Assembly (NCBI RefSeq): GCF_003050865.1
Contig: NZ_QAOK01000023.1
Coordinates: 1 to 54,062, forward strand
Origin: Nitrosospira multiformis
GTDB taxonomy: Bacteria > Pseudomonadota > Gammaproteobacteria > Burkholderiales > Nitrosomonadaceae
Length of the DNA stretch: 54,062 nucleotides
Direction of reading: 5' to 3'
Below the pieces are notes generated by a model. It did not search any database. It saw only the letters and a program-made list of their open reading frames with translations, and was not told the DNA's origin. Shown here one piece after another: positions 37,368 to 47,500 of the stretch (positions are counted from its first letter, which is position 1; every line of letters begins with the position of its first letter). The translations under genes and the position numbers were made by a program.

Positions 37368-38168
37368 ATGACGGTGCATCTCAAATCCCCTGATGAAATA
37401 GAGAAAATGCGGGTAGCGGGCAGACTTGCATCGGAAGTGCTGGATTACATCACGCCGTTTGTCAAGCCTGGAGTGACGACCGATGAGCTTGACAAGCTGT
37501 GCCACGATTACATGGTGAATGTGCAGGATACCATTCCTGCGCCTCTCAATTATGCCCCTCCCGGCTATTCGCCTTACCCGAAATCCATCTGCACCTCGGT
37601 CAACCATCAGGTTTGTCATGGTGTACCGGGGCATAAGAGACTCAAATCCGGGGATATCGTCAACATCGATGTAACCGTCATCAAAAACGGGTATCACGGT
37701 GATACCAGCCGGATGTATCTCGTCGGTGAACCCGGCATCCAGGCGAAGCGCCTGTGCAAGGTAACTTATGAAGCAATGTGGCAGGGTATTGAAATCATCA
37801 AACCCGGAAAACGTTTGGGGGATATCGGCCACGCCATTCAGCAGTATGCGGAAGAACATGGATACAGCGTGGTGAGGGAATTCTGTGGTCATGGAATCGG
37901 GGCAAAATTCCATGAAGAACCACAGGTGCTTCACTACGGCCGCGCCGGCGCAGGACTCGAACTCAAAGCCGGAATGATCTTCACCGTTGAGCCGATGATC
38001 AACGCCGGCAAGCCGCAGATTCGCCAGCTGGCCGATGGCTGGACCATTGTCACGAAGGATCACAGTCTGTCGGCGCAATGGGAACATACTGTACTCGTCA
38101 CTGAATCAGGATATGAAGTGTTGACACACTCGGGTGGCACGCCGCCGCAGCCCACCCTTCGTTCCTGA
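37368..38168 (+). CDS. map: Type I methionine aminopeptidase Map
   Basis: Removes the initiator methionine from new proteins. 266 residues from ATG 37368 (an in-frame ATG at 37344 would add eight residues not usual in the family). Metal ligands are visible in NIDVTVIKNGYHGDTSRM (two Asp), FCGHGIG (His), FTVEPMIN (Glu) and the final Glu in WEHTVLVTESG. It lies five bases before glnD, a conserved betaproteobacterial pair. Confidence 0.94.
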   Translation: MTVHLKSPDEIEKMRVAGRLASEVLDYITPFVKPGVTTDELDKLCHDYMVNVQDTIPAPLNYAPPGYSPYPKSICTSVNHQVCHGVPGHKRLKSGDIVNIDVTVIKNGYHGDTSRMYLVGEPGIQAKRLCKVTYEAMWQGIEIIKPGKRLGDIGHAIQQYAEEHGYSVVREFCGHGIGAKFHEEPQVLHYGRAGAGLELKAGMIFTVEPMINAGKPQIRQLADGWTIVTKDHSLSAQWEHTVLVTESGYEVLTHSGGTPPQPTLRS

Positions 38169-38173
38169 CGACC

Positions 38174-40837
38174 ATGAACGGGCTGAATGCAAAACCTTTC
38201 AGCCACGAAGCGGTCAGGCAGAAGCTGCTGAGCGGCCGCAAGTCGTTGCAGCGTCGCTACCACGAAAACAGAAACGGCGCAGCCCTGCTGCGGGATCATA
38301 GTCACCTGGTAGACGGCATTCTCCGCCAGGTATGGCATGAAATGAACATGCCCGGCTCTATCGCCCTGCTGGCCGTGGGTGGATACGGCCGAAGACAGCT
38401 TTTTCCCTATTCCGACATCGACCTTGTGGTATTGCTTCCGGACAAGGGGAGCGCCGCCGAGGCGATGGACAATGCACTCGCGACGTGCCTGGAGCACTGG
38501 ATAGGATTGCTGTGGGATATCGGCCTGGATATCGGCCATAGCATGCGCACCGTCGCGGAATGTGGCGAAGAGGCAGCCAACGACATTACCGTGCAGACCA
38601 GCCTGCTTGAAGCCCGCCCTCTTGTCGGCAACCCCCATCTGTTCGATCGATTCCTGCGGGTGATGGAAGCCATGCTCGCACCCCGGAAATTCTTCGTCGA
38701 CAAGCAGCTCGAACAGCAGCAGCGTCATAAGCGATACCAGGACGCACCCTACAAACTCGAGCCGAACATAAAAGAGGGCCCCGGCGGATTGCGCGATCTG
38801 CAAAACGTACTGTGGATCAGCCGTGCCGCCGGATTCGGAAGAACCTGGCCGGAACTGGCGAAAAAAGGCCTCATCACCCGCCGCGAGGCCAGTCTCATCC
38901 AGCGTCAGCAGACTGTGCTGCAAGACCTCCGCATCCGGTTGCACTACCTCGGTGGCAGACGTGAAGACCGACTGTTATTCGATTACCAGAATTCCCTGGC
39001 CGAAGAACTTGGCATCGCTGGGAAGCCGCCGCGCCGTCCCGGAGAGATGCTGATGCAACGGTACTACCGCGCCGCGAGATCGGTGACACAGGTCAATACT
39101 ATTTTTCTGCTTACCCTGCATGCGGAAATTTTTCCGGACAAAGAGGCAGTGACGACGATCCTCAACGAGCGGTTTCAAAAGCGTGGCAACCTGCTGGAGA
39201 TACGCGACGAGGATATTTTTGAGCGAAATCCCGGCGCGATACTGGAAAGTGTTCTGCTACTGCAACAAAATCCCGACCTGAAAGGCCGAAGCCCCGCGAC
39301 GTTGCGAGCGATGTGGCGATCGACGCCACTCATTACGGCTTCATTTCGCCGCAACCCGCGTCATTGCGCCATGTTCATGGAAATATTGCGTCAACCTCGG
39401 GGACTGACACGCGAACTCCGGTTGATGAACCGCTATGGCATTCTGGGGCGCTACATCCCCGCTTTTGGCCGAATTGTCGGCCAGATGCAACATGATCTCT
39501 TCCATGTGTATACAGTGGATGAGCACATCCTGATGGTCGTGCGAAATCTGCGCCGCTTCATGGCGCCCGAATTTGCCTATGAATACCCGCTCTGCAGCAG
39601 ACTCATCAACGAATTCAAACGGCCTGAAGTACTCTATATTGCCGGATTGTTCCACGACATTGCCAAAGGTCGGCAAGGAGACCATTCCGTGCTCGGCATG
39701 GCTGACGCGAAGCGCTTCTGTGAACGCCACCGAATACCTGCAGAAGATACCGAACTGGTTGTCTGGCTGGTGGAAAATCATTTGCGCATGTCCGCCACGG
39801 CACAAAAAAAAGACATAGCGGATACGGACGTCATTGCGGATTTCGCCACAAGTATGCGAGATGAGCGGCATCTCATCGCGCTTTACCTGCTCACGGTGGC
39901 GGATATCAGGGGCACCAGTCCCAAGGTATGGAACGCATGGAAAAGCAAGCTGCTTGAGGATCTGTTCCACCGCACCCGGCAGTATCTTTGCGGCCAAATG
40001 GCGCTTACCGATATTTCACTGGAAAACCGCAAAAACAAGGTGCTGCAACTGCTACATGCGGATGATGGAACCAGACGCGCCTACGAGCGGTTCTGGTCGG
40101 GGCTCGATTCCAGCTACCTGATGATGCACGATCCTCGGGAAATTGCCTGGCACACCCAGCACCTGAGCCAGAGGATGAAGTCATCGACACCGATAGTCAA
40201 AACACGCACCGCCGAAACCGGGGCAGGGGTAGAGGTACTGGTTTATACGGCCGACCAGAAGGACCTGTTTGCCCGTATCTGCGGCTTTTTCGACCGTATC
40301 GACTATAATATCGTCCAGGCAAAAATCCACACAACCCGCGAGGGGTACGCGCTCGACAACTTTCTGGTACTGGACCCCTTCAATGGGGCAAACCATCATC
40401 CGCGGGAGTTTCAGTTCATTGAGCAGGAGTTGACACAGCTACTGGAGCAGCAGGCTTTACTGGCACCCCCCGTGAAAGGGCGCCTGAGCCGCCACCTCAG
40501 GCATTTTCCGATCACGCCGCAAGTCAGCATCGAGCCGGATGACAGTGGGGCCTATTATGTGCTGTCCATCACGGCCGGCGACCAGCCCGGGTTGCTCTCG
40601 CGCATTGCGCAAGTGCTCGTGCAGTTCGGGTTGAACGTCCACAGCGCCAGGATAAACACGTTAGGCGAGCGTGCCGAAGATACTTTCCTGATTACAGGAA
40701 GTATTTTGAGCGACTCCAGGTCAGTGATCCAGCTCGAAGCAAACCTGATAAAGGTGCTCCACACATCACCGCAGCCGGAGGCATCCGAAAAAGCGCCCGA
40801 AAAGCCTTCTGCCGGAGACCGGATTACCCCGCACTGA
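38174..40837 (+). CDS. glnD: [Protein-PII] uridylyltransferase/uridylyl-removing enzyme GlnD
   Basis: Nitrogen sensor that uridylylates PII proteins when glutamine is low and removes UMP when it is high. 887 residues, normal length: nucleotidyltransferase motif [15 protein letters not shown] (69-83), HD phosphohydrolase motif [14 protein letters not shown] in the middle, and two C-terminal ACT domains ([18 protein letters not shown] and [20 protein letters not shown]). Its stop overlaps the 3' end of the convergent metE by 14 bases. Confidence 0.95.
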   Translation: MNGLNAKPFSHEAVRQKLLSGRKSLQRRYHENRNGAALLRDHSHLVDGILRQVWHEMNMPGSIALLAVGGYGRRQLFPYSDIDLVVLLPDKGSAAEAMDNALATCLEHWIGLLWDIGLDIGHSMRTVAECGEEAANDITVQTSLLEARPLVGNPHLFDRFLRVMEAMLAPRKFFVDKQLEQQQRHKRYQDAPYKLEPNIKEGPGGLRDLQNVLWISRAAGFGRTWPELAKKGLITRREASLIQRQQTVLQDLRIRLHYLGGRREDRLLFDYQNSLAEELGIAGKPPRRPGEMLMQRYYRAARSVTQVNTIFLLTLHAEIFPDKEAVTTILNERFQKRGNLLEIRDEDIFERNPGAILESVLLLQQNPDLKGRSPATLRAMWRSTPLITASFRRNPRHCAMFMEILRQPRGLTRELRLMNRYGILGRYIPAFGRIVGQMQHDLFHVYTVDEHILMVVRNLRRFMAPEFAYEYPLCSRLINEFKRPEVLYIAGLFHDIAKGRQGDHSVLGMADAKRFCERHRIPAEDTELVVWLVENHLRMSATAQKKDIADTDVIADFATSMRDERHLIALYLLTVADIRGTSPKVWNAWKSKLLEDLFHRTRQYLCGQMALTDISLENRKNKVLQLLHADDGTRRAYERFWSGLDSSYLMMHDPREIAWHTQHLSQRMKSSTPIVKTRTAETGAGVEVLVYTADQKDLFARICGFFDRIDYNIVQAKIHTTREGYALDNFLVLDPFNGANHHPREFQFIEQELTQLLEQQALLAPPVKGRLSRHLRHFPITPQVSIEPDDSGAYYVLSITAGDQPGLLSRIAQVLVQFGLNVHSARINTLGERAEDTFLITGSILSDSRSVIQLEANLIKVLHTSPQPEASEKAPEKPSAGDRITPH

Positions 40838-43214
40838 TCTGCGCTGGTTCCTTATCGGATTCGGATGTCTCAGGTTGTAACTCGGCTTCCGAATATCCGA
40901 GACGTGCCCGTAACAGGTGCGCGGCTTCCACCATTTGCTTCAAGGCGGTCATGACTTCCCCCCATCCCCGTGTCTTCAGCCCGCAATCCGGGTTGACCCA
41001 TAGCTGGTCGGGATCGATCACCTGGCAGGCTTTCTCCAGCAACTCCAGCATCTCCCGCGCACGGGGAATGCGCGGGGAGTGTATGTCATAGACACCCGGA
41101 CCGATCTCGTTGGGATATTTGAAAAGGCCGAACCCGTCCAGCAGCTCCATGCGTGAACGCGACGTCTCAATCGTGATTACATCTGCATCCATATCGGCGA
41201 TTGCCGGGAGGATGTCATTGAATTCCGAGTAGCACATATGGGTGTGTATCTGGCTATCATCCCTTACGCCCGAGCTGGCGACACGGAAGGCATGCACCGC
41301 CCATTCCAGGTATGCGTTCCAATCGCGCTTTTTCAATGGCAGGCCTTCGCGAAAAGCGGGCTCGTCGATCTGGATAATTGCAATGCCCGCCTTCTCCAGA
41401 TCCACAACCTCGTCCCGAATGGCAAGGGCGAGTTGCAGCGCGGTGACAGAGCGCGGCTGGTCATCGCGCACGAACGACCACATCAGCATGGTGACGGGAC
41501 CGGTCAGCATTCCCTTGACCGGCTTTCCGGTCTGGCTTTGCGCATATTGGATCCAGTCCGCCGTCATAGGCTCGGGACGGTAAATATCCCCGTATAGAAT
41601 CGGTGGTTTCACGCAGCGTGAGCCGTAGCTTTGCACCCATCCATTCTCCGTGAAGACATAACCCCATAACTGCTCGCCAAAATACTCGACCATATCGTTG
41701 CGCTCGGCCTCGCCATGCACCAGCACATCGAGCCCGATTTCTTCCTGCTTTCTGATCGCCAGCCGTATCTCGTCGCGCATCGCTTCAAGATATTGCAAAT
41801 TGCCGAGTTCTCCTTTCCTGAAAGCCGCACGCGCTTTGCGTATCTCCACTGTCTGAGGAAATGACCCAATTGTTGTGGTAGGCAAAGGCGGAAGTTGCAG
41901 CCGCTGCCGTTGCAGTTTCTGCCTGATCTTGAACGGGCTCTTGCGTCGGCCATCCTGTTCAGTCAGCCGATTCAAACGGTCCTGTACCACCGGGTTGTGG
42001 ATGCGCGATGACTCCCGTCGAGCCTGTCTGGCTGCGGTGGAAGCATCCAGTTGCTGGCGTATCGAATGCTCACCCTGATTCAGCCCTTGCCCCAGGATAG
42101 AGACTTCTTTTAATTTCTGTACCGAGAATGCCAGCCAGTTTCTTATTTCAGCCTCCAGACTATTTTCCAGTTCCAGATCCACCGGACAATGCAGGAGCGA
42201 GCAACTGGGCGCAATCCAGAGCCTCTCTCCGAGGAAGGATCGGGCGTGCGACAAAACGGAGAAGGCGTGGGCGAGATCTGCCCGCCAGATGTTACGTCCA
42301 TCGATAATGCCCAGGGACAACACTTTTCCAGCCGGGTAACCCTCCAGAAAAGCAACGAGTTGCCCAGGCGCCCGGCACAAATCGATATGGAGGCCTTCCA
42401 CGGGTAACTTCTTCAATCGCTCGGCATGATTGTTCACGCCATCGAAATAAGTCGCTAAAAGAATTTTAGGGAGTCGCGCAAGTGCCGAGCGGCCTTGTGC
42501 TTGTCCGTCTGCCGCTTCCCGCAAACCAGCATAAGCGTGATCCAAACCCCGCAGCCAATCCTCGTCCAGGTCGAGGGCCAGCACAGGTTCGTCGATCTGT
42601 ACCCATTCCACGCCTAGCGACGCAAGCCGGACGAGAATATCGCGATATACCGGTAACAGTTGTGGCAGCAAATCCAGGCGCCTGAATTCCTGTGCGTCCT
42701 GCCGGGCAACCTCTTTTCCAAGATACAGGTAGGTCAACGGCCCGATCAACACGGCCTTAGGCTTGATTCCGAGCGCCTGCGCTTCGGCAACTTCCCTGAA
42801 GAGTTGCTCGGAAGCTATACGAAAGCAAGTGTGGGCATCGAATTCCGGGACGATGTAATGATAGTTGGTGTCGAACCACTTGGTCATCTCCATCGCAGGC
42901 TGATCGGCAGTACCGCGTGCCATGGCGAAGTACAAGTCCAGCTCCGTTTCATCCTTGCCTGCTCCGAAGCGTTCAGGTATTGCCCCCAGCAGTGCAGTCA
43001 TGTTCAGCATCTGGTCATAAAGGGCAAAATCGCCCGCGGGAATAAGGTCAATACCCTGCTCGCGCTGCAAAAGCCAGTGCCGCTTCCGCAATTCCGCTGC
43101 CGTGGTTTTGAGTTGCTCATCATCGATATCGCCGCGCCAGTATGCTTCGAGTGCGCGTTTCAGTTCCCGTTGCGCGCCAATGCGCGGAAATCCCAGGTTA
43201 TGTGTCAGTGCCAT
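40824..43214 (-). CDS. metE: Cobalamin-independent methionine synthase MetE
   Basis: Transfers the methyl group of 5-methyltetrahydropteroyl-triglutamate to homocysteine. 796 residues, somewhat longer than the usual 750-770 because of a C-terminal extension rich in Glu/Ser. The N-terminal repeat begins [20 protein letters not shown]. The zinc site in the second barrel is visible as [10 protein letters not shown] (His and Cys), IETSRSR and [13 protein letters not shown] (Cys). It is divergent from metR, and a MetR box stands between them. Confidence 0.95.
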   Translation of the reverse strand: MALTHNLGFPRIGAQRELKRALEAYWRGDIDDEQLKTTAAELRKRHWLLQREQGIDLIPAGDFALYDQMLNMTALLGAIPERFGAGKDETELDLYFAMARGTADQPAMEMTKWFDTNYHYIVPEFDAHTCFRIASEQLFREVAEAQALGIKPKAVLIGPLTYLYLGKEVARQDAQEFRRLDLLPQLLPVYRDILVRLASLGVEWVQIDEPVLALDLDEDWLRGLDHAYAGLREAADGQAQGRSALARLPKILLATYFDGVNNHAERLKKLPVEGLHIDLCRAPGQLVAFLEGYPAGKVLSLGIIDGRNIWRADLAHAFSVLSHARSFLGERLWIAPSCSLLHCPVDLELENSLEAEIRNWLAFSVQKLKEVSILGQGLNQGEHSIRQQLDASTAARQARRESSRIHNPVVQDRLNRLTEQDGRRKSPFKIRQKLQRQRLQLPPLPTTTIGSFPQTVEIRKARAAFRKGELGNLQYLEAMRDEIRLAIRKQEEIGLDVLVHGEAERNDMVEYFGEQLWGYVFTENGWVQSYGSRCVKPPILYGDIYRPEPMTADWIQYAQSQTGKPVKGMLTGPVTMLMWSFVRDDQPRSVTALQLALAIRDEVVDLEKAGIAIIQIDEPAFREGLPLKKRDWNAYLEWAVHAFRVASSGVRDDSQIHTHMCYSEFNDILPAIADMDADVITIETSRSRMELLDGFGLFKYPNEIGPGVYDIHSPRIPRAREMLELLEKACQVIDPDQLWVNPDCGLKTRGWGEVMTALKQMVEAAHLLRARLGYSEAELQPETSESDKEPAQISAG

Positions 43215-43323
43215 TGGTCATTCTCCTCGATCGTTCGGTCCCACTTCAATGTGTTCTGTGGAGTTACTGACAATTTTGTGGCAGACCTGGTTATGAATCA
43301 AATGAAATGTTGTAACATATCAA

Positions 43324-43336
43324 TGAATACGATTCA
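43324..43336. promoter_or_regulatory. MetR operator (TGAA-N5-TTCA)
   Basis: TGAATACGATTCA is a perfect match to the known MetR recognition pattern. It sits 30 bases before the metR ATG and 110 bases before the metE start, which is where MetR autoregulates itself and activates metE in enterobacteria. Confidence 0.75.
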
Positions 43337-43353
43337 TAAGTCTCTACGTGACG

Positions 43354-44295
43354 ATGACTTCCCTCTCTCTGCTCGAACTCCGACATCTACGCACCCTCGC
43401 AGCCCTGGATGAAACAGGCAGCGTCTCGCGTGCGGCAAAACGCGTGCATCTGACTCAATCGGCCTTGTCGCACCAGATCAAAGTGTTGCAGAACCATTAC
43501 GGCTTGCCGATAGTGCGCCGCCAGGGACAAAACATTGAACTGACCGAAGCGGGAAAGCATCTTGTCACATTGGCGCGCAGGGTACTTGAGGAAATACAGG
43601 CTACCGAACGAAATCTTGCCAAAATGTCGGAGCATGCCTCGGGTAGTTTGCGCATCGTGCTTGAGTGCCACACCTGCTTCGACTGGCTGATGCCGCTGAT
43701 GGACGCCTTCCGCCAGAACTGGCCGGAGGTCGAACTTGATCTGGTTTCGGGATTTCACAGCGATCCCATCCAGCTTCTGGAAGAAGGCGGCGCGGACGTG
43801 GTGATCGGGTCGGAGCAGGTCGAGCGACGCGGTATCGTTCACCACCCGCTGTTTCGCTTCGAAATTCTTGCAGTTCTGGCGCCGGAACACCCGCTACGCG
43901 CGAAGAAAATCCTGCATGCACGCGACTTTGACGGCGAAACGCTGATTACCTATCCAGTACCGGAAGAGCGTATCGATCTTATCCGCAACGTGCTGAAACC
44001 AGCCGGCGTTCAACCTGAGCGGCGCACAGCCGAGCTTACGGTGGCGATCCTGCAACTTGTCGCCAGTCGGCGGGGTATTGCGGCGCTACCTAGCTGGGGC
44101 CTTAAAAACTATGTCGAGCATGATTATGTGACCGCGCGACGGATTGGTTCACAGGGACTGTGGAGCGACTTGTACGCGTCAACGCTGGCGGAAACCGCCG
44201 CACGGCCCTATCTGCGCGATTTTCTGGTTACTGCAAGGAATACGTGCTTTGCAACGCTGGATGGAATCATTCCCCTGGAGCCGGCGGAGCAATAG
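43354..44295 (+). CDS. metR: LysR-family regulator MetR
   Basis: Homocysteine-responsive activator of metE. 313 residues: an N-terminal winged helix (LELRHLRTLAALDETGSVSRAAKRVHLTQSALSHQIK) and a ligand-binding domain with ECHTCFDWLMPLMDAFR, the segment characteristic of MetR proteins. ATG 43354 is chosen; GTG 43348 is in frame. Divergent from metE with the MetR operator between, which supports the assignment. Confidence 0.93.
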   Translation: MTSLSLLELRHLRTLAALDETGSVSRAAKRVHLTQSALSHQIKVLQNHYGLPIVRRQGQNIELTEAGKHLVTLARRVLEEIQATERNLAKMSEHASGSLRIVLECHTCFDWLMPLMDAFRQNWPEVELDLVSGFHSDPIQLLEEGGADVVIGSEQVERRGIVHHPLFRFEILAVLAPEHPLRAKKILHARDFDGETLITYPVPEERIDLIRNVLKPAGVQPERRTAELTVAILQLVASRRGIAALPSWGLKNYVEHDYVTARRIGSQGLWSDLYASTLAETAARPYLRDFLVTARNTCFATLDGIIPLEPAEQ

Positions 44296-44414
44296 GTAAC
44301 AGATGGGAAAAAAGCCGGGAGAAACAGTTGTGGAGAAGAAGCGGGGAAGAAGTATAAAGAGAATAAACGGGATAGACAGGGGGGTATAAGCAAGTACCTG
44401 GGTTTATCAGTAAA

Positions 44415-44448
44415 CTGGCAGGCCCTTCGGAGATGAAGGACCTGCCAG
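44415..44448. terminator. Long hairpin between metR and pABA synthase gene
   Basis: CTGGCAGGCCCTTC and GAAGGACCTGCCAG form a 14-bp stem with one mismatch around a GGAGAT loop. It lies between the convergent 3' ends of metR (44295) and the pABA synthase gene (44471), and both flanks are A/T-rich. It is likely a shared terminator. Confidence 0.6.
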
Positions 44449-44470
44449 ACAAAATTTCCCTGGGATTTCC

Positions 44471-45214
44471 TCAGTGCAGTGTAACCGGCTCCTCTTCTTC
44501 GCAAGCGAGATCGGCGCAATACTTCTCATAAATGCCGTCCAGGAACCCCCACAGCGCCTCACATGCACGCATGGTCGCGGCGAGCACCTCGGCCTGCTTC
44601 TCCGGGGTGTCCGCAAACCGCTCGATCAACATCCATTCAGCCTGGGAATGATATACATCCGCTTCCTCGTGAACGCTGAAGAACTCATAGCTTGAAGGAT
44701 CGCTCATTCCGTAGTATCTCTCCAGTCCATCAATTTTTACCGAAGCGATCGAAGGCACCTGCGATTCAAAGGCGTGCAACGCGGCAAGACCTGCGTAGAA
44801 CGGCTGGTTCAGGCAGATATCGCGGAAGGTGAAAACCAGCCGTGCTGTTCCGGGCAGGGCAGAGGCCTGCGCAAGGTCCTTGTCGCTCGAACCCAGAGCC
44901 AGGGCGAAATTCTTCCACAGGGCCGGATGGTTCTTGTCACCATGCTCTTCGCTGATGAGGTTGTTGAGCACTTCCTGGCGCACACTGATGTCGCCGCTAT
45001 TGTCTTCGCTATGAAAATGCGGCGTATTGAAATGTACAGCGCTCAGATAGGTCGGCTCGGCCAGCACATTGTGAAAATATTGTTCGGCATAACCGCGCAA
45101 CTGCTCCTTGGTGAGCTTGCCCGCCGTCCAGGCCTGATAAAAAGGATGCTTCAACAAGTGCTTCGCATCAATGATGGAATCGACCTTTTGCTTGAAAGAT
45201 GAGTGAGTTGTCAT
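44471..45214 (-). CDS. CADD-type p-aminobenzoate synthase (TenA/PqqC-like diiron protein)
   Basis: 247 residues of the haem-oxygenase-like fold. The family includes Chlamydia CADD and the Nitrosomonas europaea NE1434 protein, which make p-aminobenzoate for folate without PabA/PabB/PabC. CADD is a self-sacrificing enzyme that cuts pABA from its own tyrosine. Placed against CADD numbering with a constant offset of +8, the metal ligands are E89, H96, E150, H182, D186 and H189, and the essential lysine is K160 (CADD K152). Tyr26, in KHPFYQAW, is the likely tyrosine precursor. The ligand spacing fits exactly. It stands alone between metR and the YedK gene. Confidence 0.85.
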   Translation of the reverse strand: MTTHSSFKQKVDSIIDAKHLLKHPFYQAWTAGKLTKEQLRGYAEQYFHNVLAEPTYLSAVHFNTPHFHSEDNSGDISVRQEVLNNLISEEHGDKNHPALWKNFALALGSSDKDLAQASALPGTARLVFTFRDICLNQPFYAGLAALHAFESQVPSIASVKIDGLERYYGMSDPSSYEFFSVHEEADVYHSQAEWMLIERFADTPEKQAEVLAATMRACEALWGFLDGIYEKYCADLACEEEEPVTLH

Positions 45215-45495
45215 GGTTTTCCTCTAAAGCAGAGATGGTAATTCAGGGAATTTCCGGAGTAATCGGTTTGCATATCATCTACAAATAATGCGCGTAAGTC
45301 AAATTCGGTTCATTTTCTCGAACTGAAATCCTTCAATTTTTACCGTCTTTTGTGTAGGTCAATTTAAGGAACTATATGTAATAACCCGCATTTATTCCCG
45401 TCCCAGAGCATATGCGTCTTATTAATACTTGAATTCTATGATCTGGCGTTTTCAGATTTAACTCATGTCAAAAAGTCTTCCCTCTTGTTCTGAAA

Positions 45496-46062
45496 TCAAC
45501 GGGATAGCAGGATCTCATCCCTTCTCAGGCTTGGGTCAAGCCACATATCCCATGTATCCTGTAAAAGTATGACCGGCATCCGATCATGAATTGGCTGCAT
45601 CAGCGCATTGCACTCTGTCGTGATGATGGCACAGCTCTCTTTCGTCTCTCCCGTATCGCTGTCCCAGGTTTCCCATACGCCGGCAAACGAGAATGGTGCG
45701 CCGTCCCGGCTCGATATAAAATACGGCTGCTTGCGCCTGCCCTCCGTTTTCCATTCGAAGAACCCGGAAGCGGGGATCAGGCAACGCCGCTGGCGGAAGG
45801 ACTGCCTGAACATGGGTTTTTCGGCCACCGTCTCTGCCCTGGCATTATTCAATACGGGCAGCTTCTTCATATCCTTGAGCCAGTAGGGAATGAGGCCCCA
45901 GCGCATCATGGAACCCATGCGGCCACTGTCAGTATCGCGCACGGCGAGGATTTCCATGGTTGGCGCAATGTTGTAGCGGGGCTTCAGTTCCGGTATGAAT
46001 GAAGCACGGTACCAGTCTGCCAACACAGGATCAGGATGATTCAAGCCGTAGCGTCCGCACAT
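45496..46062 (-). CDS. SOS-response-associated peptidase YedK/HMCES, C-terminally short
   Basis: Family that shields abasic sites in single-stranded DNA through a thiazolidine link to Cys2. 188 residues: MCGRYGLN with Cys2, RYNIAPTMEI, WGLIPYW, NNARAETV, ASGFFEWK with the catalytic Glu, and IHDRMPVIL with the catalytic His. All active-site residues are present. Members are usually about 220 residues and end in a Pro-rich segment with VSTRVN or a similar sequence. Here the protein stops after RRDEILLSR, so the last 30 or so residues are missing. Confidence 0.87.
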   Translation of the reverse strand: MCGRYGLNHPDPVLADWYRASFIPELKPRYNIAPTMEILAVRDTDSGRMGSMMRWGLIPYWLKDMKKLPVLNNARAETVAEKPMFRQSFRQRRCLIPASGFFEWKTEGRRKQPYFISSRDGAPFSFAGVWETWDSDTGETKESCAIITTECNALMQPIHDRMPVILLQDTWDMWLDPSLRRDEILLSR

Positions 46063-46524
46063 TTTCAGCTATCCTTCCAGAACAGGTTACACTTTTTTCA
46101 TATTGCATCAGGCCGCACTCCTGGCAAACATTCTGCCCCTTGGGCTCATGACATCCCCCTGCCCCGTCTTCATAGGGCTTCAATCTCCGCTCCTAATACC
46201 ACACTTGCCCCTGCTGCATCCCATTCCTGCGGGGTCGCCTGTTCCTGAGTGTTTAACCCTGGTAACGCCTCTTCCCGGTTATCCCTGAGCATACCCTCGA
46301 ACGGGCTTCCGAATGCCGCCAAGGGCTTGTTGCTGGTACAATCCTGATGAGCTATCAAGTGCAGGAGTCGTAATCAGGATTTCCAGGATTTCCAGGATTT
46401 CCAGGATTTCGCGCCTTTCACTCAGGCCGCGCGCCTCCACTTTGCAAGCCTTTTATCGGGCTGAAAATTTATTCAACGCTTTTCTTAACTGAAACGCAGC
46501 TTTATTTTCTCAAGCAGGGTTGCC
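46063..46524. other. Intergenic stretch with 4 x 9 bp repeat
   Basis: No supportable gene. It holds four perfect tandem copies of CAGGATTTC at 46375-46410, a few short frames without recognisable protein sequence, and the upstream region of the YqaA-like gene. The repeat could be a small minisatellite. Confidence 0.6.
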
Positions 46525-46947
46525 ATGGATGAGCAATCGAGCCTGCTGGCGCTGTTTACCAGCAGCTTTCTTGCTGCCACGTTACTTCCGGGCGGCTCGG
46601 AAGCAGTACTATTTGGCGTGCTGACAGCTTACCCCGAGCTTTACTGGCCCGCTCTGGGGCTTGCTTCAGTTGGCAATACCATGGGGGGCATGAGTTCCTA
46701 TGCGATAGGCCTCTTGCTGCCCGATGAGAAGTCACTGCTTAAAAGATTAGGGGGAAGCAAGCGGGGTTTGATCTGGGTACGCAAATATGGCAGCCCGGTC
46801 CTGCTGCTCGCCTGGGTGCCTGTCATTGGGGATGTGCTATGCGTGGCAGCAGGATGGCTTCGGATTAACTGGATATCGACCATGCTGTTCATGGCCCTGG
46901 GAAAGTTTGCCCGGTACTGGGCCATCGCCGCTGCGATCAGCCTATAG
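46525..46947 (+). CDS. YqaA-family (DedA-like) membrane protein
   Basis: 140-residue membrane protein with an N-terminal re-entrant segment SLLALFTSSFLAATLLPGGSEA, GNTMGGMSSYAIGLLLP, and AWVPVIGDVLCVAAGWLRINW, the pattern of the VTT/SNARE-associated (DedA) superfamily in its short YqaA form. The role is thought to be in membrane lipid or homeostasis functions; no reaction is assigned. Start ATG 46525. Confidence 0.85.
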   Translation: MDEQSSLLALFTSSFLAATLLPGGSEAVLFGVLTAYPELYWPALGLASVGNTMGGMSSYAIGLLLPDEKSLLKRLGGSKRGLIWVRKYGSPVLLLAWVPVIGDVLCVAAGWLRINWISTMLFMALGKFARYWAIAAAISL

Positions 46948-47095
46948 ACAATCTATGGACGACTATGGACGAAATATACGGTCGCTTCAGTCCCGCTTCA
47001 TGAGGCCCAAGCGCCATCGATGGGCTCAGGGAGCGGGCCACCATTGGCCAACGTTCCCCTCGTCGATATCAATCAATCGATCAATTTGTCCGGAT

Positions 47096-47416
47096 TTATT
47101 TTGCTTCGGCGCTTTCCAGCAGCTTCTGCAGTTCACCGCTCTGGTACATTTCGGAAACAATGTCCGATCCTCCGACAAACTCTCCATTAACATAGAGCTG
47201 CGGGATGGTAGGCCAGTTTGAGTAATCCTTGATGCCCTGGCGAAATTCCGGTTCCGCGAGCACATCCACTGCAAAAAGATCATCCACGCCGCAAGCGTTG
47301 AGGACTTTTACTGCGTGGGCCGAAAAACCACACTGTGGGGCTGCCGGCGAACCTTTCATGTAGAGCACCACGGGATGCGTGGTGACTTGTTGCTTGATGA
47401 TTTCCTGCGTATCCAT
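47096..47416 (-). CDS. grxD: Monothiol glutaredoxin Grx4 (GrxD)
   Basis: Iron-sulfur cluster carrier of 106 residues. CGFS at 29-32 is the monothiol active site that binds a shared 2Fe-2S cluster with glutathione; [31 protein letters not shown] and the C-terminal GELQKLL helix are standard. It lies 84 bases downstream of prmC on the same strand, so it may be the last gene of the hemA-prfA-prmC-grxD run. Confidence 0.94.
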   Translation of the reverse strand: MDTQEIIKQQVTTHPVVLYMKGSPAAPQCGFSAHAVKVLNACGVDDLFAVDVLAEPEFRQGIKDYSNWPTIPQLYVNGEFVGGSDIVSEMYQSGELQKLLESAEAK

Positions 47417-47500
47417 ATCTGACTCCTCAAAAAACGTTAGCTCTGCAAATCGGATTATCGAGGGAAAGCCCTCATGGCAATTCTTCGATATATCTTATTA

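Noticed and set aside
46170-46358. 62-codon minus-strand frame before yqaA
   Set aside because: No motif, no clear ribosome binding site, and it lies in a repeat-bearing intergenic stretch.
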